The translations under genes were made by a program, and so were the position numbers. A stretch of 64,000 nt of DNA from positions 6,448,001 to 6,512,000 of the forward strand of contig JAKSXM010000107.1 of assembly GCA_022575985.1 (NCBI GenBank), read 5' to 3'. Within the stretch, counting starts at the first letter, position 1. Every line of letters begins with the position of its first letter. The stretch comes from Anagrus nilaparvatae. Lineage: Eukaryota > Arthropoda > Insecta > Hymenoptera > Mymaridae. Below the pieces are notes generated by a model, which saw nothing but the letters and a program-made list of their open reading frames with translations, did not search any database and had not been told where the DNA came from. Below are positions 44,093 through 56,190 of this stretch, in pieces.

Positions 44093-44689
44093 CCTAGTTT
44101 TGATTAATAAATTTAAAAAAATATATTTATTTAAAATTAAAAAATAAACAAGTGTATATAAATATACAAAATATATTTAAAAAAATGCAAACAATGCTGA
44201 ACCTCATTAAAGCATATATTTATTTTAGAATTAATTTTGAAGCCATTAATGAAGCCAATTGTACGTACAAAAGTTTATAGAAAAATAGAAACCAGAAAAA
44301 CCTTTATATTTTGGTAATTTAAAACTATTTATTAACAACTGCTAAATAATGATAAACTATTTAATTTTGGTTGTAATTGAAATAATATTTTAACCATAAT
44401 TATTATTATTTTAAATAAGTACGCTCCCAATATTTAAATACATACCTGTATATATATAAATATATTAGGTATATAGTATACATTATAAAATGACTTACCT
44501 TATTATGTGATTTTCAATCATAATGCCTTTTATTAAAAAATGCAGATTTAGCACATAACCCATAAAATGTTTAATAAACCACTTTGTGTATATTATTTAT
44601 AAAATATTTTATTAGTGGCCTTGAAAAATGTATCTTATTATTTTTAAAATATTTTTGTAATTTTTAATGTTTATTTATAAAAATTTTTA
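44093..44689. other. AT-rich spacer
   Basis: No gene supported. Confidence 0.3.
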
Positions 44690-44965
44690 TTAAAAAAATT
44701 AATGAATTAGTACAATGTATAGAAGAAAATTTATAAAATATTTAAAAATAAATTTTTTCAATTTTTTTAATTTTAAATAAAAATAAAATTGTATTTATGT
44801 ATTAGGTTAAAATTATTTTTGATCTTGCATAGTTTCATACATCAGATCCTACATAATTTCTTATGTAGGTTTTTACCCAAGTTTGTACTTGAAATTCTTA
44901 TATATTTCTTATGCAGGATTTTACATAAGAAAATTTGTAAGAATTTATATAAGTTTTTTTGGAGG
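44690..44965. repeat. Dispersed repeat, copy B
   Basis: Reverse-complement counterpart of 27,545-27,830, including cctacataatttcttatgtagg and the flanking AT-rich part. Confidence 0.6.
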
Positions 44966-46745
44966 GTAAAAAAATATTATTATGCATATTTAAAGTAAAA
45001 TTAAATATTTATTTTTAGGAGAGAAAAATTATTAAGAACAAACCCAAAAAGAAATTCAAGGAATTTAATAAACATGAATCAAATATTCAAATATAATCAA
45101 ATAACTTTAATATTCTACGATATGAATAAATACTGTTCTTTTTCACTGCTAAATGCTTTAAAAAAGATTGGATTATATAGATAAATTAATTTACGTTTAG
45201 AATCATAAAAGTCTAAAATTTTGTTATGTGAAGCCTTACACTTATTCAAACCATATTTCATTTGATTAGGAAATGTTGCTTATCGCAGTTACGTAGTTCA
45301 CGATGCAATAAAAAATAATTAAAAAAAGAATAAAACTTGAAAAAGAAAGTAAAATATTTTTAAAAATTTTTTGCAAATAAGTATAAAAAATTTATAATTG
45401 AAAATGGAATTATCATTATTATACTACATAAAAAAAGTAAAAACTTTTTAAGAAAAATAATAAACTAGAAAATAAATATTCTTTTATTTCTTATAAACTT
45501 CATACATATTATATGAATAAGCCTATTTTTGATCTACACATACTTTATGCATAGTAATTTTTTTTGGCATTTTATTAGATTATAAGTTGCTAAACATAAT
45601 TTTTTTATTTTGTAACGATAGTTTTCTAATTAAATGATATGATTTTTACATATTTTAACTGAAATATTTAAAGTTATTTTACATTTACAAGGATTTTCAC
45701 CAGTGTGCTACCGTTAGTTTTTCTACTTATTTATTCGATGATTTAAATGGAATGATCTATACATATTTTAATTAGCTCTTCGAATTTCTTAATACTTGTT
45801 TAATATTAATTTTCTGGCTCCCTTACCTGCTATAATTTTCATCTGCTGCTGCTAATATAAAATAATGTCATAAACAGGAAAAAGGGGGGGGGGGTAAACT
45901 AAGTCAATCATGAAACGTATTTAAATGATAATATATATTGATTTAATTAATAATTGAAAAATTATAAAAATAAGTAGAAACTTAAATCTATTTGGCCAAT
46001 CTAAATTTATTAATAATGTTCGGTTATGACAACCGCATGGCATAAAAGCCGGGAGAGACCAGCTATCTTTGATGTCTGCTCGAACGCCGGCATAATTGCA
46101 TTTACGGGCATTTATAAATATAAAATAATTCACGAAAATAAATAAAATAGACTCACCTCGTATATACGATTATGCCCACGCTTAGATGCAAAGTTTATGC
46201 ACCTTAATTATTTTCACTCTCTCACTCATACATACATACAATAACGAAATTAAGTAATTTATAATAATTTACTAATCGCGAGCTAGCTATAAAAATAAAA
46301 TTATTTTCTTTACTTATTAGCAACAATATGCTTATTAGCAACAATATGGCGTGTAATAAATTAACACTGATTTTACAAAGTTATATAGAAAATCAAAAAA
46401 ATAATAACTGATTAATAATAAGCTAATTAGCCACTCACTTACAATTGATAGATTATATTTAAACTTAAATTCATATAATTTTAGTTAATTGATTAATAAA
46501 TTGTGTGCTTAGCACATAAATAAAAAAATAAAACAGAACTCTTTTCTTTTAATCAAAATCGACCGACTTGGTCAAGCTCCAAAGCAAGAAGGAAGAAGAA
46601 CCGGTGTTTGTCGGTCGCTCTCACGCGGTACTTTAGCACGCGCAGTTCTTCTCGTTTTTATGCTCGTTTCTCTTTTGTAAATTTCAAATTTTAGCATAAC
46701 GTAAGTTTTTGGCCTGAAAACTTTTTTGTTTGTGTAATCGCTTCT
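44966..46745. other. Spacer with GC patches
   Basis: Mostly AT-rich. A G11 homopolymer is at 45,884-45,894. Less AT-rich patches at about 46,020-46,100 and 46,560-46,640 could be LTR or promoter remains (ccggcttttatgccatgcgg on the minus strand). No gene is supported. Confidence 0.3.
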
Positions 46746-47051
46746 TTATTTTCTGTTTTCTGGGGTTAGGGTTTCAAATCTTTTGTTAGTGTCGATCCTC
46801 CATCTAGCTTTTATTTCTTTTACTAAGGTAATATCGCTACGTGACTTACCTTTTCTTTTTGATGCTCTTTGATAAACTCCTTGATTGTCTTGACCATCAT
46901 CCACTGCCTTTTGCTCATCCTCCGTGATGTCTGTTGACTTTGGAGGAGGAACTCCGCTTGTGGGAGAGCTACCTTGACTGTCTCCTACTGCTGTCGTCAT
47001 AGTTTGGTTTGGGCCGTTACCGGTCCTTTGAATTGTTACTGTTTGCCTCAC
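46746..47051 (-). CDS. Small unrecognised ORF, 101 codons
   Basis: ATG to stop, with composition unlike its surroundings: Gly/Pro/Thr/Ser/Gln-rich N-terminal half, a polar middle (DEQKAVDDGQDNQGVYQR) and a basic Lys/Arg tail (ASKRKGKSRSD ... IKARWRIDTNKRFETL). Codon choice is less AT-biased than the spacer. It may be a gag-type or accessory ORF of a lost element. I do not recognise a family. Confidence 0.4.
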   Translation of the reverse strand: MRQTVTIQRTGNGPNQTMTTAVGDSQGSSPTSGVPPPKSTDITEDEQKAVDDGQDNQGVYQRASKRKGKSRSDITLVKEIKARWRIDTNKRFETLTPENRK

Positions 47052-47630
47052 TTTGTTTTGCGTATTGATTGACTATATTTTACAAAAATTAAATCTTATA
47101 AAAATTATGCTTCAGGAAATTTGAATTAAAATTACTTTTTTATAGTGAAATATATGTCGGTAATTTTAATTTCTACGAAAATGTAGAATCAATGGATAAC
47201 CCTCCTTAAAAAAAAAAAACAGAAAAATATTTTAATTCCTTTTAAGTAAAGTATATACATTTCTAGAGTATCGGTTTTAAGGATAATTTCATATCCTATT
47301 TCAGGCATTAATGCCAATGGCTAATGGATTTACAAATTTTATTCATTAAAAATAAAATAATTTAATGTAGTTCTTTAATTTGTCGACTATAAATAATGTA
47401 TATACTAAATTGCACGTAAATCATTAGAGGAGGGGCCGAAATAAATATATTTTTGCTTTAGTATGATAGTTACTACCCAGCCTACCAAAAAACACATATT
47501 TTGGACCCTGACAAGAAAATTTATTGTTTAATTGTTTGTCGTAAAACATACCTTTGTTTTTCTTAGATGATTTAGGGTACAAAAAATCTTTTTTGATGTT
47601 CCGTTTTTTTTCTTGATGTTAGTACTTTTT
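47052..47630. other. AT-rich spacer
   Basis: No gene supported. Confidence 0.3.
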
Positions 47631-48042
47631 TTCTGCAAGCGCTTTCTTTTTTGCTTTGCTATTAATCCCAGCATCTATAACAGATAGATCTCTCAAAGCA
47701 GCATGTACCTCATCATGGATATCTGTACAAAGATAAAAAATATGTTGTTTGTTTCTAAAAAATAAATTTTATTATAAAAATACAATATATATAAATCATC
47801 ATTAAATAAAAATCATTGCTTTTGCTTGAATGTCCCATACTTCAAAAATTTCTTGTTTACTTGAGAATTTTGACACTATACAAAGATTTAGCATAGTAGT
47901 ATTAACAGGATATTCACTAAAATCTTTAACTTTTTCAAATCTATTACCTATAATTATAGGATTACCATTTAGTTTACCTATACCTGATATAACTACATAT
48001 ACATTATTTTTTAAGATACAACAATTGTTTGGAAAATCTATA
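47631..48042 (-). pseudogene. C-terminal exon(s) of a transposase-like protein of the left-edge type
   Basis: After an acceptor (GAATTCAG at 48043) the frame reads NNCCILKNNVYVVISGIGKL, KVKDFSEYPVNTTMLNL and EVWDIQAKAMIFI, stopping at 47802. From memory this resembles the ends of the uncharacterised transposase-like proteins seen at the left edge (a Cys-Cys-x-L-K start and x-I-Q-A-K end). About 80 bases on, a second acceptor (TTTGTACAG) precedes IHDEVHAALRDLSVIDAG and a Lys-rich tail (about 47,722-47,631). No upstream catalytic part is present. Confidence 0.4.
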
Positions 48043-48089
48043 CTGAATTCAAAAGAATGAGTGTAATGGTTATTTAATGCTTATTTAAT

Positions 48090-48460
48090 TTATTATCAAT
48101 CTCTCGCGTCTGATGGCGAATAAACACAGATAAATGAGGATATTCTTATTCGGGCTTAGCCTGTTGGCTAAACGCAATTACTGGTGACAGGAATTCAAAT
48201 AACTAAGTCCGTTTATTATTAAAATGCTGGTTTATTGACTTATAATATGGCTTGCCGTGCTTAGATCTCTTAATTAGCGGTAGACAGAATCCTGAGTACA
48301 AGTTAGTCTGTTGATTCGATAGTTTATCTGTTCTAGCGTCAGTTAGTTCAGTTAGTTCTGCACCTTCTCCTCGTTCTCCTCGTTCTACTCGTACTGTTCT
48401 CTCTTATATAATGCTTATTCGCCTACAGGCGTTAGATATTTTTTACAACAAGGATGGCTC
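48090..48460 (-). promoter_or_regulatory. LTR- or promoter-like segment
   Basis: Less AT-rich than its neighbours. On the minus strand it has tatataagagagaacag (TATA box followed by a purine-rich start), repeated gaacgaggag units, several aataaa words, and the repeated theme gcgaataa near both ends. It could be a solo LTR. No partner copy was seen in the window. Confidence 0.35.
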
Positions 48461-48684
48461 GACTTCAACCAGCAGATTCTCTTAAATAATTATTGCGGAC
48501 AAAAAAATAAAATATTATATAAAAATTGTTTTATTAATTTCAAAAAAATATTTTTTCCTTATAAATAATATAATAAAAAAAATAACAACACATTTATATA
48601 TCTAGATTATCAATCTTCTACAATTATCATTTCTTCTTCTCCATTTTCTTCCTCTCTGGACCCAGCCTAATTCATTCCTTTGTT

Positions 48685-48969
48685 CTATCTCATTTTCAGT
48701 GGAAACACTTCTTGAACATTTCTCTGTTGTGGTTGATTTATTGCAGCTTCTTCTGCCAATATCGTCGCTCTTGTGGCGACGGCCCTGAAGAACTTTAGGG
48801 TTCTCCGGAATTGACGCCCTGGCAGTATTAGGTCATCCGCTCGGAGCATGATTTCTAAATTTCTAAATATTTGGGTCACTAGGGTAAGGCCCCTTCCGTC
48901 ATCAATTCTCTCTAGGTATCTGCAGAGCTGTCCTCCAGCTTGGAATTGATTTACGCCGTTCTGATCCAT
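48685..48969 (-). CDS. Small unrecognised ORF, 94 codons
   Basis: ATG to stop, with balanced composition (Arg, Gly, Leu, Ala, Gln rich) in strongly AT-rich surroundings. The middle FRNLEIMLRADDLILPGRQF and FFRAVATRATILAEEAAINQ suggest amphipathic helices. No membrane segment, signal peptide or known motif is seen. It lies about 220 bases upstream of the LTR-like segment on the same strand, so it may be an element-encoded protein. Confidence 0.4.
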   Translation of the reverse strand: MDQNGVNQFQAGGQLCRYLERIDDGRGLTLVTQIFRNLEIMLRADDLILPGRQFRRTLKFFRAVATRATILAEEAAINQPQQRNVQEVFPLKMR

Positions 48970-49149
48970 TATAATTATTATTTTTATTTTTTTATATTTT
49001 TAAGAAGAAAAAAGCTTTAATTCTATGATAATGGCGGTAGTACTAAATTTGTAATACTAATTTGGTTTTATTAATATTGGGCTTTTTCTCAAGACGAAAT
49101 TTTATTATCTAATATGCTTCTGCTTTTTTTTTATGGTTTGATTATTTTT

Positions 49150-49920
49150 GATAGTCTCAAAGCATTTTTCATTATGTTCCAAAAAGTTAATTTCATTTAA
49201 AGCTAAGGAAACACCATCCTATAGAATATCATTCATTGTCTTAAGGACTATTTTTTCAAAAATTTTCGATGATGTTAACTTTTTCAAACATTTTCATAAA
49301 AAATTTTGTATGAAAATTTTATTTGTATCTTCTGATATAGATTGACAAAGTGAAATTGATATATCGTTAATGGTATTCATTAAAGTAACTAGATTCAATT
49401 GATCACTATAAAGATCGTCAATTTTAATATTTTTATTGGAATCAAGTCCAGTGCTAGATAAGGATGCTCCATTGTTTGCTCTTTTAGGTGTTTCTGTTTG
49501 TTGACTACTCGAAGGTAAAGAACGTTCTGTCTTGAAATATTAAATTCTTATTTTCAAATATAATAAATGCTTAATTAATGCATATAATATTCTACTTACG
49601 CATTGTCTGCGTCATCTCCATCACCATCAAGTATAAAAGTCATCTGGTAATAATATTAAAAGGTTACCTCTTTTTTCACCTGAACAGTAGAGCCACTTGG
49701 TACATATTGATTTACTAATTTGTTCTGGTCATAAATTTGTTTCCTAAGATCTTTCCAGCGCTTTGATCTCTTCGAGACCAAAATTCTCTATTAAAACAAA
49801 TAATTTAGTTTCAAATTGTTTAAAAGTTTAATACTTATATATTACCTTATGTACTTTAATTATTTTATGTACCGCATTCCACGAAGCTTTTATTTGTAGA
49901 CTGCGTTTTTGTTCTTTCAT
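49150..49920 (-). pseudogene. Myb/SANT-like (MADF-type) gene fragment
   Basis: Exon 49920-49846 (ATG, SLQIKASWNAVHKIIKVHK, donor AAG/GTAATA) joins in phase to 49787-49668 (acceptor TTTTAATAG; RSKRWKDLRKQIYDQNK). This gives the W...W spacing of Myb/SANT-like DNA-binding domains in insect transposon-associated genes. Next come 49,643-49,600 (Asp/Gly-rich) and a Ser/Thr-rich then Asn/Ile-rich piece with stops (49,530-49,150). A gap of only 24 bases between two open parts is too short for an intron, so this copy is probably broken. Confidence 0.35.
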
Positions 49921-50169
49921 CAATCTTTCTTCCACAAATTGGGTCTCAAAAATACTTATTTTATAATGTTTTTAGTTACCTCAGGACTCAGCAACTTTGC
50001 AACTTTTTTATTATTTGTAATTATTTTAGATATCTTATCCAATCACCTTCTTGAGCTAAATTGTACGATTCGTCGCTTTCAAAAGGGTTCAAGCACTGAT
50101 AGCTATATAATCCCTTACATGGTAAATTATAATTTAAATTATTCTCCCTTGCAACAGTACTAAAAGTGA

Positions 50170-50794
50170 ATTATTTTAAAAATTAAAAATTTTAAATATA
50201 ACCTCAATAATTTCAAATCAATCCTTCAATGATTATTTAACTATCATTCAATGATATATATTTACCAATAATTCTATGTCTCATTTTACTTATTTTTTTT
50301 TTTACAAATAATATAAAAATGTATATATTTATTTGAAAAACAAAATTATGCAATGATGCTTCCCAAATTGTGCATTAAAAATTGGTTCACAGCATCCTGG
50401 GTCAGAGTATAACACGTTCTGTACACATGCAAGAGTAAATTATTAAACTATAGTAAAATCTTAGATTTTAGGATAAAAACTTTTAATTAACAAAATTTTT
50501 ATAAATAAACATTAAAAATATACCTGATAAATATTAAATAATATTATTTAATAACAATTTTTGAAGCTTTGCCTGTACAAATTCATTTTACAAATTCACT
50601 TGCGTATGTAAACCGCCTTAATTACAAATTAAAATTAAATTTCTAAGTTACCTGGTTTTTAAAGTATTAGGTTAACAATTATTTATAAATACAATATTTT
50701 GACTACTAGATTACATAGTATTTAAATTTTCTTCTTGTTAAACAGTTAATAAATCCTTTCAAAATTAAAAAAAAAAAGAATTTGGATTTAAATA
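50170..50794. other. AT-rich spacer
   Basis: No gene supported. Confidence 0.3.
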
Positions 50795-51800
50795 TTCCTG
50801 ATTTAAATAAAGCATATTAATCATGCAGTGAAAAGACAGTAATTTTATTACTAAAGAATTATTGAGTTAAATAATGATATTAAATGGCATAAAAATAATT
50901 AATATCTGTATAAAATTAAGTATAGGTGGTTAATTAATAATATCTATTAAAAAAAAACAAAATTATTAATTCTAGAAAATTTATTATTTTAGAAAAAATC
51001 TTAGAAATCGCTTTTTGCTTACGTGCAAGCAAAGAATTAAAGTTTTTTGTCAATCCTGATAAATCATTAGAACTAATATTTATTAAAAATTCTAAGATTA
51101 CTAAAAGTATTATTTTTTGAGGTTATGTTCTTGATAAATTTTCACATCAAAATATGAATGCTATTAATCGTCATTTTAACTTTACCAAATACAACAAATA
51201 ATACTGAAAATACTTATAAAAATATGAATTCTTAAAAAATGAATTTAGTAGTTTTGAAAAAATTTAAATGGCAATAAAACTTTTGATGTAACTTCAAAAT
51301 TAAAAAATCGAGAGATTTTTGGACATAAATTAATATAAGCAGATTTATGTAACTTAAATAAATTAGAAAACACATCTATTGATTTAATTTAAAAAAACAA
51401 ATCTCCATTTTTAATGAAAGTGATTTCAAAAAATTAGTTGATGCAAATTCATTATTATAAAAATTTACTACTAAAATGTCTCATTATTCACTATTTATGA
51501 ATTAAATATGAGATTTAAATATTTCTAGTCTAGGAATTTATATATATTGTTTCTAATAAATTAAAATATTTATATTTATTTTATACTTTGTATTGTTAAT
51601 ATTTCTAATATTTTTTAATTGTAAAACTTTGTTGAAATCTTGTTTAACTTAAAATGTATAAATTTGTTATAAATAAATAATTTTAAATATTTATATATAC
51701 AATAAAAATTTTTAAAAACTATGTATTTTAGTTTTTACTTAAATTATCTAGTTTCTACTAAATCATCATCAGTAAAGAAAGGACAATACATTTGGATTGC
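50795..51800 (+). repeat. Dispersed duplicated segment, copy 2 (BTB/POZ remnant)
   Basis: Collinear with 16,975-18,545 but shorter. Shared blocks include taatcatgcagtg(a)aaagacag and aattta.atattgtttct.at. Coding words parallel the BTB/BACK end of copy 1 (DLCNLNKLENTSIDLI, NESDFKKLVDANS) across frames. The LILASRS core is missing, so it lacks part of the BTB domain. Confidence 0.5.
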
Positions 51801-51945
51801 TCATATTTTATAAAACAGGTAGGAATATTTTGGTGCCTTAATAAGGAACCATTGTGATGGGTCAAATTTGGTTTTTGATTTTTTGGCATATAAGCACGTT
51901 TTGAGACCTCAGGAAACTAAAAAACCGGTTTTTAAAAAAAGTCTG

Positions 51946-51974
51946 TATGTATGTGTGTGTGTGTGTGTGTATGT
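51946..51974. repeat. (GT)n microsatellite
   Basis: About ten GT units preceded by tatgtatg. Confidence 0.8.
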
Positions 51975-52099
51975 AACCGGTAAAATTTCACAACCATTAT
52001 GGAATTAAAAGTATAAATAATGTTTTATTGACCAGAATTGGAGCTGAACTTAATTTTTTATTGTTTCAAATTATTTAAAATAAATAAAACAATACAAAT

Positions 52100-53150
52100 T
52101 AATTTGATGTGTAACAATTTTTTTATTTCACAATATTTCACCAACAAATCCGTTGGCCTCTTCAGGTGATCTGAATACAAAAATTATATAATTTTTTCTT
52201 AATTACTAATGAACAATATGAGAATTTAAAAACATTTTTATATTAACAATGTGTTAAACTTACATAAAAATACTTGTTTTTTTGAGCTATGCGACACTGG
52301 GTGCTGCCGACATGAGACTAATTATTTTTTATTTTTTAAAAAAATCTTTGAAAAAATCTTTATAGATACATTAAATAGCCATATGTTTTTCATCATATTT
52401 CTTTAATATACGTATCAAATGTATATGAATATTTATTTATTAACGTGGGACTATGACATTTTTGTATATAGAATTAAACGACCCAGCATTTTCATTTTCA
52501 TTTATCGTATTATTAAATCTATTGATATACACCGCTTCCGAAAATTTTCTTGTTCTAAAATCTGGTTCCGTGTCTAATATCACGATATTGTTAAAATCCA
52601 TATTATGCAACAGTTTGCAATGATTAGGTATTGGTTTATCTAACTTTTTCTTGATGTCTTTCAAATGGCCCTCCATCCGTTTAAAAATTCTACGTTTAGT
52701 TTCACAAATATGTGACACATCACAATCCGCACAGTCTATTTTATAGACTACGTTGGTGCGATTAGAATTTTTTATATCGTCCTTTCCCTTTTTAATTATA
52801 CACGAAAGATTGTTATTATTGTAAGGAACTATTAAAAAATTGTATTTTCGTAATGTTCGGGTCACACTGTTAAATATGTTTGGTATGTAAGCTAATTTTA
52901 TAATGCTTTTTGTTTATATATTGCCGCATTTTGTTTTAATATTTTTCCTCTATTCCTTAATTTATTAAAATTTATCCGTTTTTGTGTGTATTTTTTTATA
53001 AAATTTACGGGATACCTACTTATTAGCCTGTAATATTTCTTTAATAATTCTTGGATTTTTTTCATGAAATTTTTTATCCGCTAATAAATTAAGACCTAAT
53101 TTTTTTTTCAAAAATATTTTTATTAAAAAATCTCAAACTACTTTTTTTTT
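52100..53150 (-). mobile_element. Penelope-like element, 3' part
   Basis: The ORF 52865-52440 carries the GIY-YIG endonuclease region of Penelope-like elements: VVYKIDCADCDVSHICETKR, then IPNHCKLLHNMDFNNIVILD, TRKFSEAVYI. The Y-I-G part reads H-I-C, so the active site is damaged. Upstream (53,100-52,870) in a broken frame is KKYYRLISRYPVNFIKKYT and the conserved linker into the ORF. Downstream, cacctgaagaggccaacgg (52,168-52,150, minus) resembles the usual Penelope 3' sequence. The RT core lies outside or is lost. Confidence 0.7.
52440..52865 (-). pseudogene. Penelope GIY-YIG endonuclease domain
   Basis: 141 open codons. The Cys pair in IDCADC and the His in PNHCKLLHNMDF match the Zn/linker and GIY-YIG C-terminal patterns of Penelope proteins. 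The replacement of Tyr and Gly in the second half of the motif would be expected to abolish cleavage. Confidence 0.65.
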
Positions 53151-55090
53151 TTTTAATTTGGAGGTAATACCTCATTTATTTCCATGAAAGTACTTATATT
53201 TGAAAGTATGATTTTTACTCGATATCTCGAATCTGATAATTAATTTTTTGAAAATTTTTTTTCCAAAATTTTGGATCAATAAAAAAAACTTTTAAAAGTT
53301 AATAGAAATGTATGTATGATTGAATGCTTGTAATCGGTGATATCTGTGGCATATTGAAGTATTAAGCTCATTGTTTGAGGAACCTTTGTGTCAGCTAGTT
53401 GGCAGGGTATTTTTCTTTTTTAAAATACAAAATACTGATCTTTAACAACTATAATAACTATTTTGAGTGCTAAAAGATCAGAAGTCTTCTGTCAAAATTT
53501 TTTTAAGGGGAGCGGCTCCTATGAAAACAAGCAATAAGAAGACAATCCATATTTTTAATTCCTCATTTATAATTGCTATTTAAATTTATTCTTAAATTTT
53601 ATTTATTATTAAGATATGAAAATCCTGTAAGGCTTCGAGAATTAAACGAGATCCCTGACTCAAAACAAATCGGTCCTAGGAAAATATCCGTTTATGACAC
53701 CGTATTTTTTTCTGATTTTAAACAAATAATTTTTTGTCTATTAAGACGTCTCGTATGTTGGCAAAATCTAATGTCCCACGGTCAACTTATGGTACTGATA
53801 CCGCAACTTCATCACCCGTAGGCAAGGAAAAGTTATGGAACGAAATCATCATTTTTTCAGCTATAAAAGGCAAAAAAAGCTGCTGAAGTACCTGCAGATA
53901 TTTTAATTACTTTACGTGAAGCTATATGCTACTCAACAATCTATGACTGGTAGACAAGAATTCCGTATAAATGCGTAATTGTAAATCTGCCTTTCCATGA
54001 AATTCTCGATGCCATACAGAACTTTCATGTTTTAATAATAAATTTTAACAAAAATTTTAAATATCAACTTGAAAATAAGGATTGTTTTATTTAATTAAAA
54101 ATTAACTGTATTTTATGCAATAATCCTTTTTTTATTTAATATCAAATTCGCTTTGTTCTTCTTTGTTCTTCCATGGCTTCATGTAATTTAAATGGAGTAC
54201 TTTTTTTTCGTTTATTACCGGTAAAATCGTTTTAAAAATATTTTTTTTGGCTACTTGAGGTTGGGTATCATTTTTTATATATTTAAATAGTACTTTCCAT
54301 CCATTAGTAGCTTTTCAAAACATTCTGCAAGCTTTGTAAAAAATTAGAAAGCTGAAAAGTCAAAATTCCTATGTTATTTAAATGGGAAAATTGAGGTGGT
54401 TACAAGCACGTGTTTTTGCAACGCAAAAGCAAAATCCTTGGAACTGGGAACTTTTTATGACCAAAACTTCACAAAAAAACCCGGGGGGCAAAGTTTTTCC
54501 ACAAAGTAGAAAAATAGGTCCACTTTAATACACAAAATACGTGAAGAATAAGGCTTTTTTGGGAATGTATAAAAACGGATAGAAGCCAATATCATCCACC
54601 AAAATTTCAGAGATTATTTATTAATGTTTGAAGAATATTCTCTGAAAATTTGGCCATTTTGGTTATGATAGAAAAAAGTTATAGTAATTTAAAAAAGCAA
54701 AAAAATCAAAATTTCCGAAAAACGACCAAACTAAAATACGCATAACTCCGGATAAAATAAGCCGTTTTTAATTTTGTAGGTCGCATTCGAAAGGTCTTGA
54801 GTAGTACAAAATTTTTCGACTAACCGGAAGTAGTTATATAAAGATTTCCAGATTTGGCACCAATTTGAAATTCCTGTTTTTTTTCGTTTCAGTCATCTAA
54901 TAAACTTGAATTATAAGTCCCTTAAACCATTGCCTTAAATGAGAAACATTTGAGCTCCCTCCTTGAATTTCGGATTCCCAGGGTGCGCTTCCCTATAAAC
55001 ATATTCCATGTTGATATTAATTTGAAAAAAATATAAATTAAAGTTTTATAAAAATTAATAAGAAACATTCAAAATAGTATATTTTAAGCA
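53151..55090. other. AT-rich spacer
   Basis: An 82-codon plus-strand frame (53,573-53,821) has no recognisable motif and is not supported. Otherwise nothing seen. Confidence 0.3.
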
Positions 55091-55092
55091 TA

Positions 55093-56006
55093 CACTGAGA
55101 AAACTAACATATAAATATTCCTATATATTCAAGTAAAAATTACTGTATTTTCTAGTAATTGGCGACCCTGGTTAAATTTATTGTAATATTTATTATTTAG
55201 TATACAGTAAAAATTGCTTGTACTTAAAGAAATATAACTATAATATAAATTAATAATTACTGGATTAATTTAGAATTTTTACTATACGAGGAATATAATT
55301 TTTATTTAAATATTTTTTTAATGTAAATTAAAAACATATTAAAAAATAATTTTTTTATTTTTTTATTTTTTGTGGTATATTTATTATTTTTTATTTATTT
55401 ATTATTATTTTTTTTTTATTTAATTTTTTTTTTTTTTTTTAAGTCGCAGTTTGGGGATTTGAACGCGGGTCCCTTGAGTTGCCGGTCTATCACTTCGTCC
55501 ACTAGACCACAGTTGCTTACGCGTGTAAGAATCGAAGTTTGAAAACTATATGTTTTGGATATTACTCACTTACGCCCCCTGTTTAATAAATAGATATTTT
55601 ATTCTCACTTTTTTCTTTCTTTATTTAATTCACATCTACACCTTTATTAAACTTTTTTATTTTATTTATTTGTTCTATTTTTATTAATACGTGTATTATT
55701 TTTTATGATTAGTTTTGTTTTAAAATACCGAAATACGGATAAATGTGCCTGCTCGTGTGCTAAAATTTATTAAAAAAGGGGGGGTAACAAGAAGAGAGAA
55801 AAATTACTTTATCTATGTATTAAAAATTCCTATACGCGTACTGGAATTTTTATAAACATAATTTTTACTATATTTTATAGTAAAAATAAAGGCGCGCGCA
55901 GTAATATTTCTTATAATTAGAATATATTATTTTTTCCCTGAATTGACAGGTGGGTCGCGCGTTACTATAAAATATAGTAAAAAATATTGTTCTTGTTTTC
56001 TCAGTG
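55093..56006. mobile_element. TA-flanked MITE, about 914 bp
   Basis: Terminal inverted repeats cactgagaaaac (55093) and gttttctcagtg (56006) are each flanked by TA (55091-55092 and 56007-56008). This is the Tc1/mariner target preference. Inside, ttactatattttatagtaa-type palindromes recur at 55,862-55,882 and 55,962-55,985. No transposase is encoded. A tRNA-like insertion lies within it. Confidence 0.65.
55430..55527 (-). repeat. tRNA-derived SINE or tRNA retropseudogene
   Basis: The minus strand reads tggtctagtgg (box A type, 55,511-55,501) and, 30-40 bases on, cgttcaaatcc (box B type), followed by a short end. Next comes an A-rich tail (the T run at about 55,420-55,440 on plus and more T-rich sequence beyond). 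A full cloverleaf cannot be folded: the T stem does not pair. A tail after a tRNA-like head points to retroposition. Confidence 0.5.
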
Positions 56007-56190
56007 TAGGCCATAAAAGTAAAGAATGTCTCAGATCGCACGTAAATTGCCAAACTGCCGTTTGGGGCATTCTTTTTTTACGACCAAGGGCAAAACATAA
56101 TTTTTCTTCGTCAGTGGTAAGAAAAGTCGTGTTTTGGAATCGCATCATGGTCGGGAAATACGTGCTTTTAGGCTACTGACAATAAAATAG

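Noticed and set aside
55430..55527. Functional tRNA gene
   Set aside because: Box A and box B words are present but the T stem and acceptor stem do not pair.
55868..56179. Overlapping 60-78 codon frames on both strands
   Set aside because: They span the MITE end and its flank; no recognisable domain, and one is the antisense of another.
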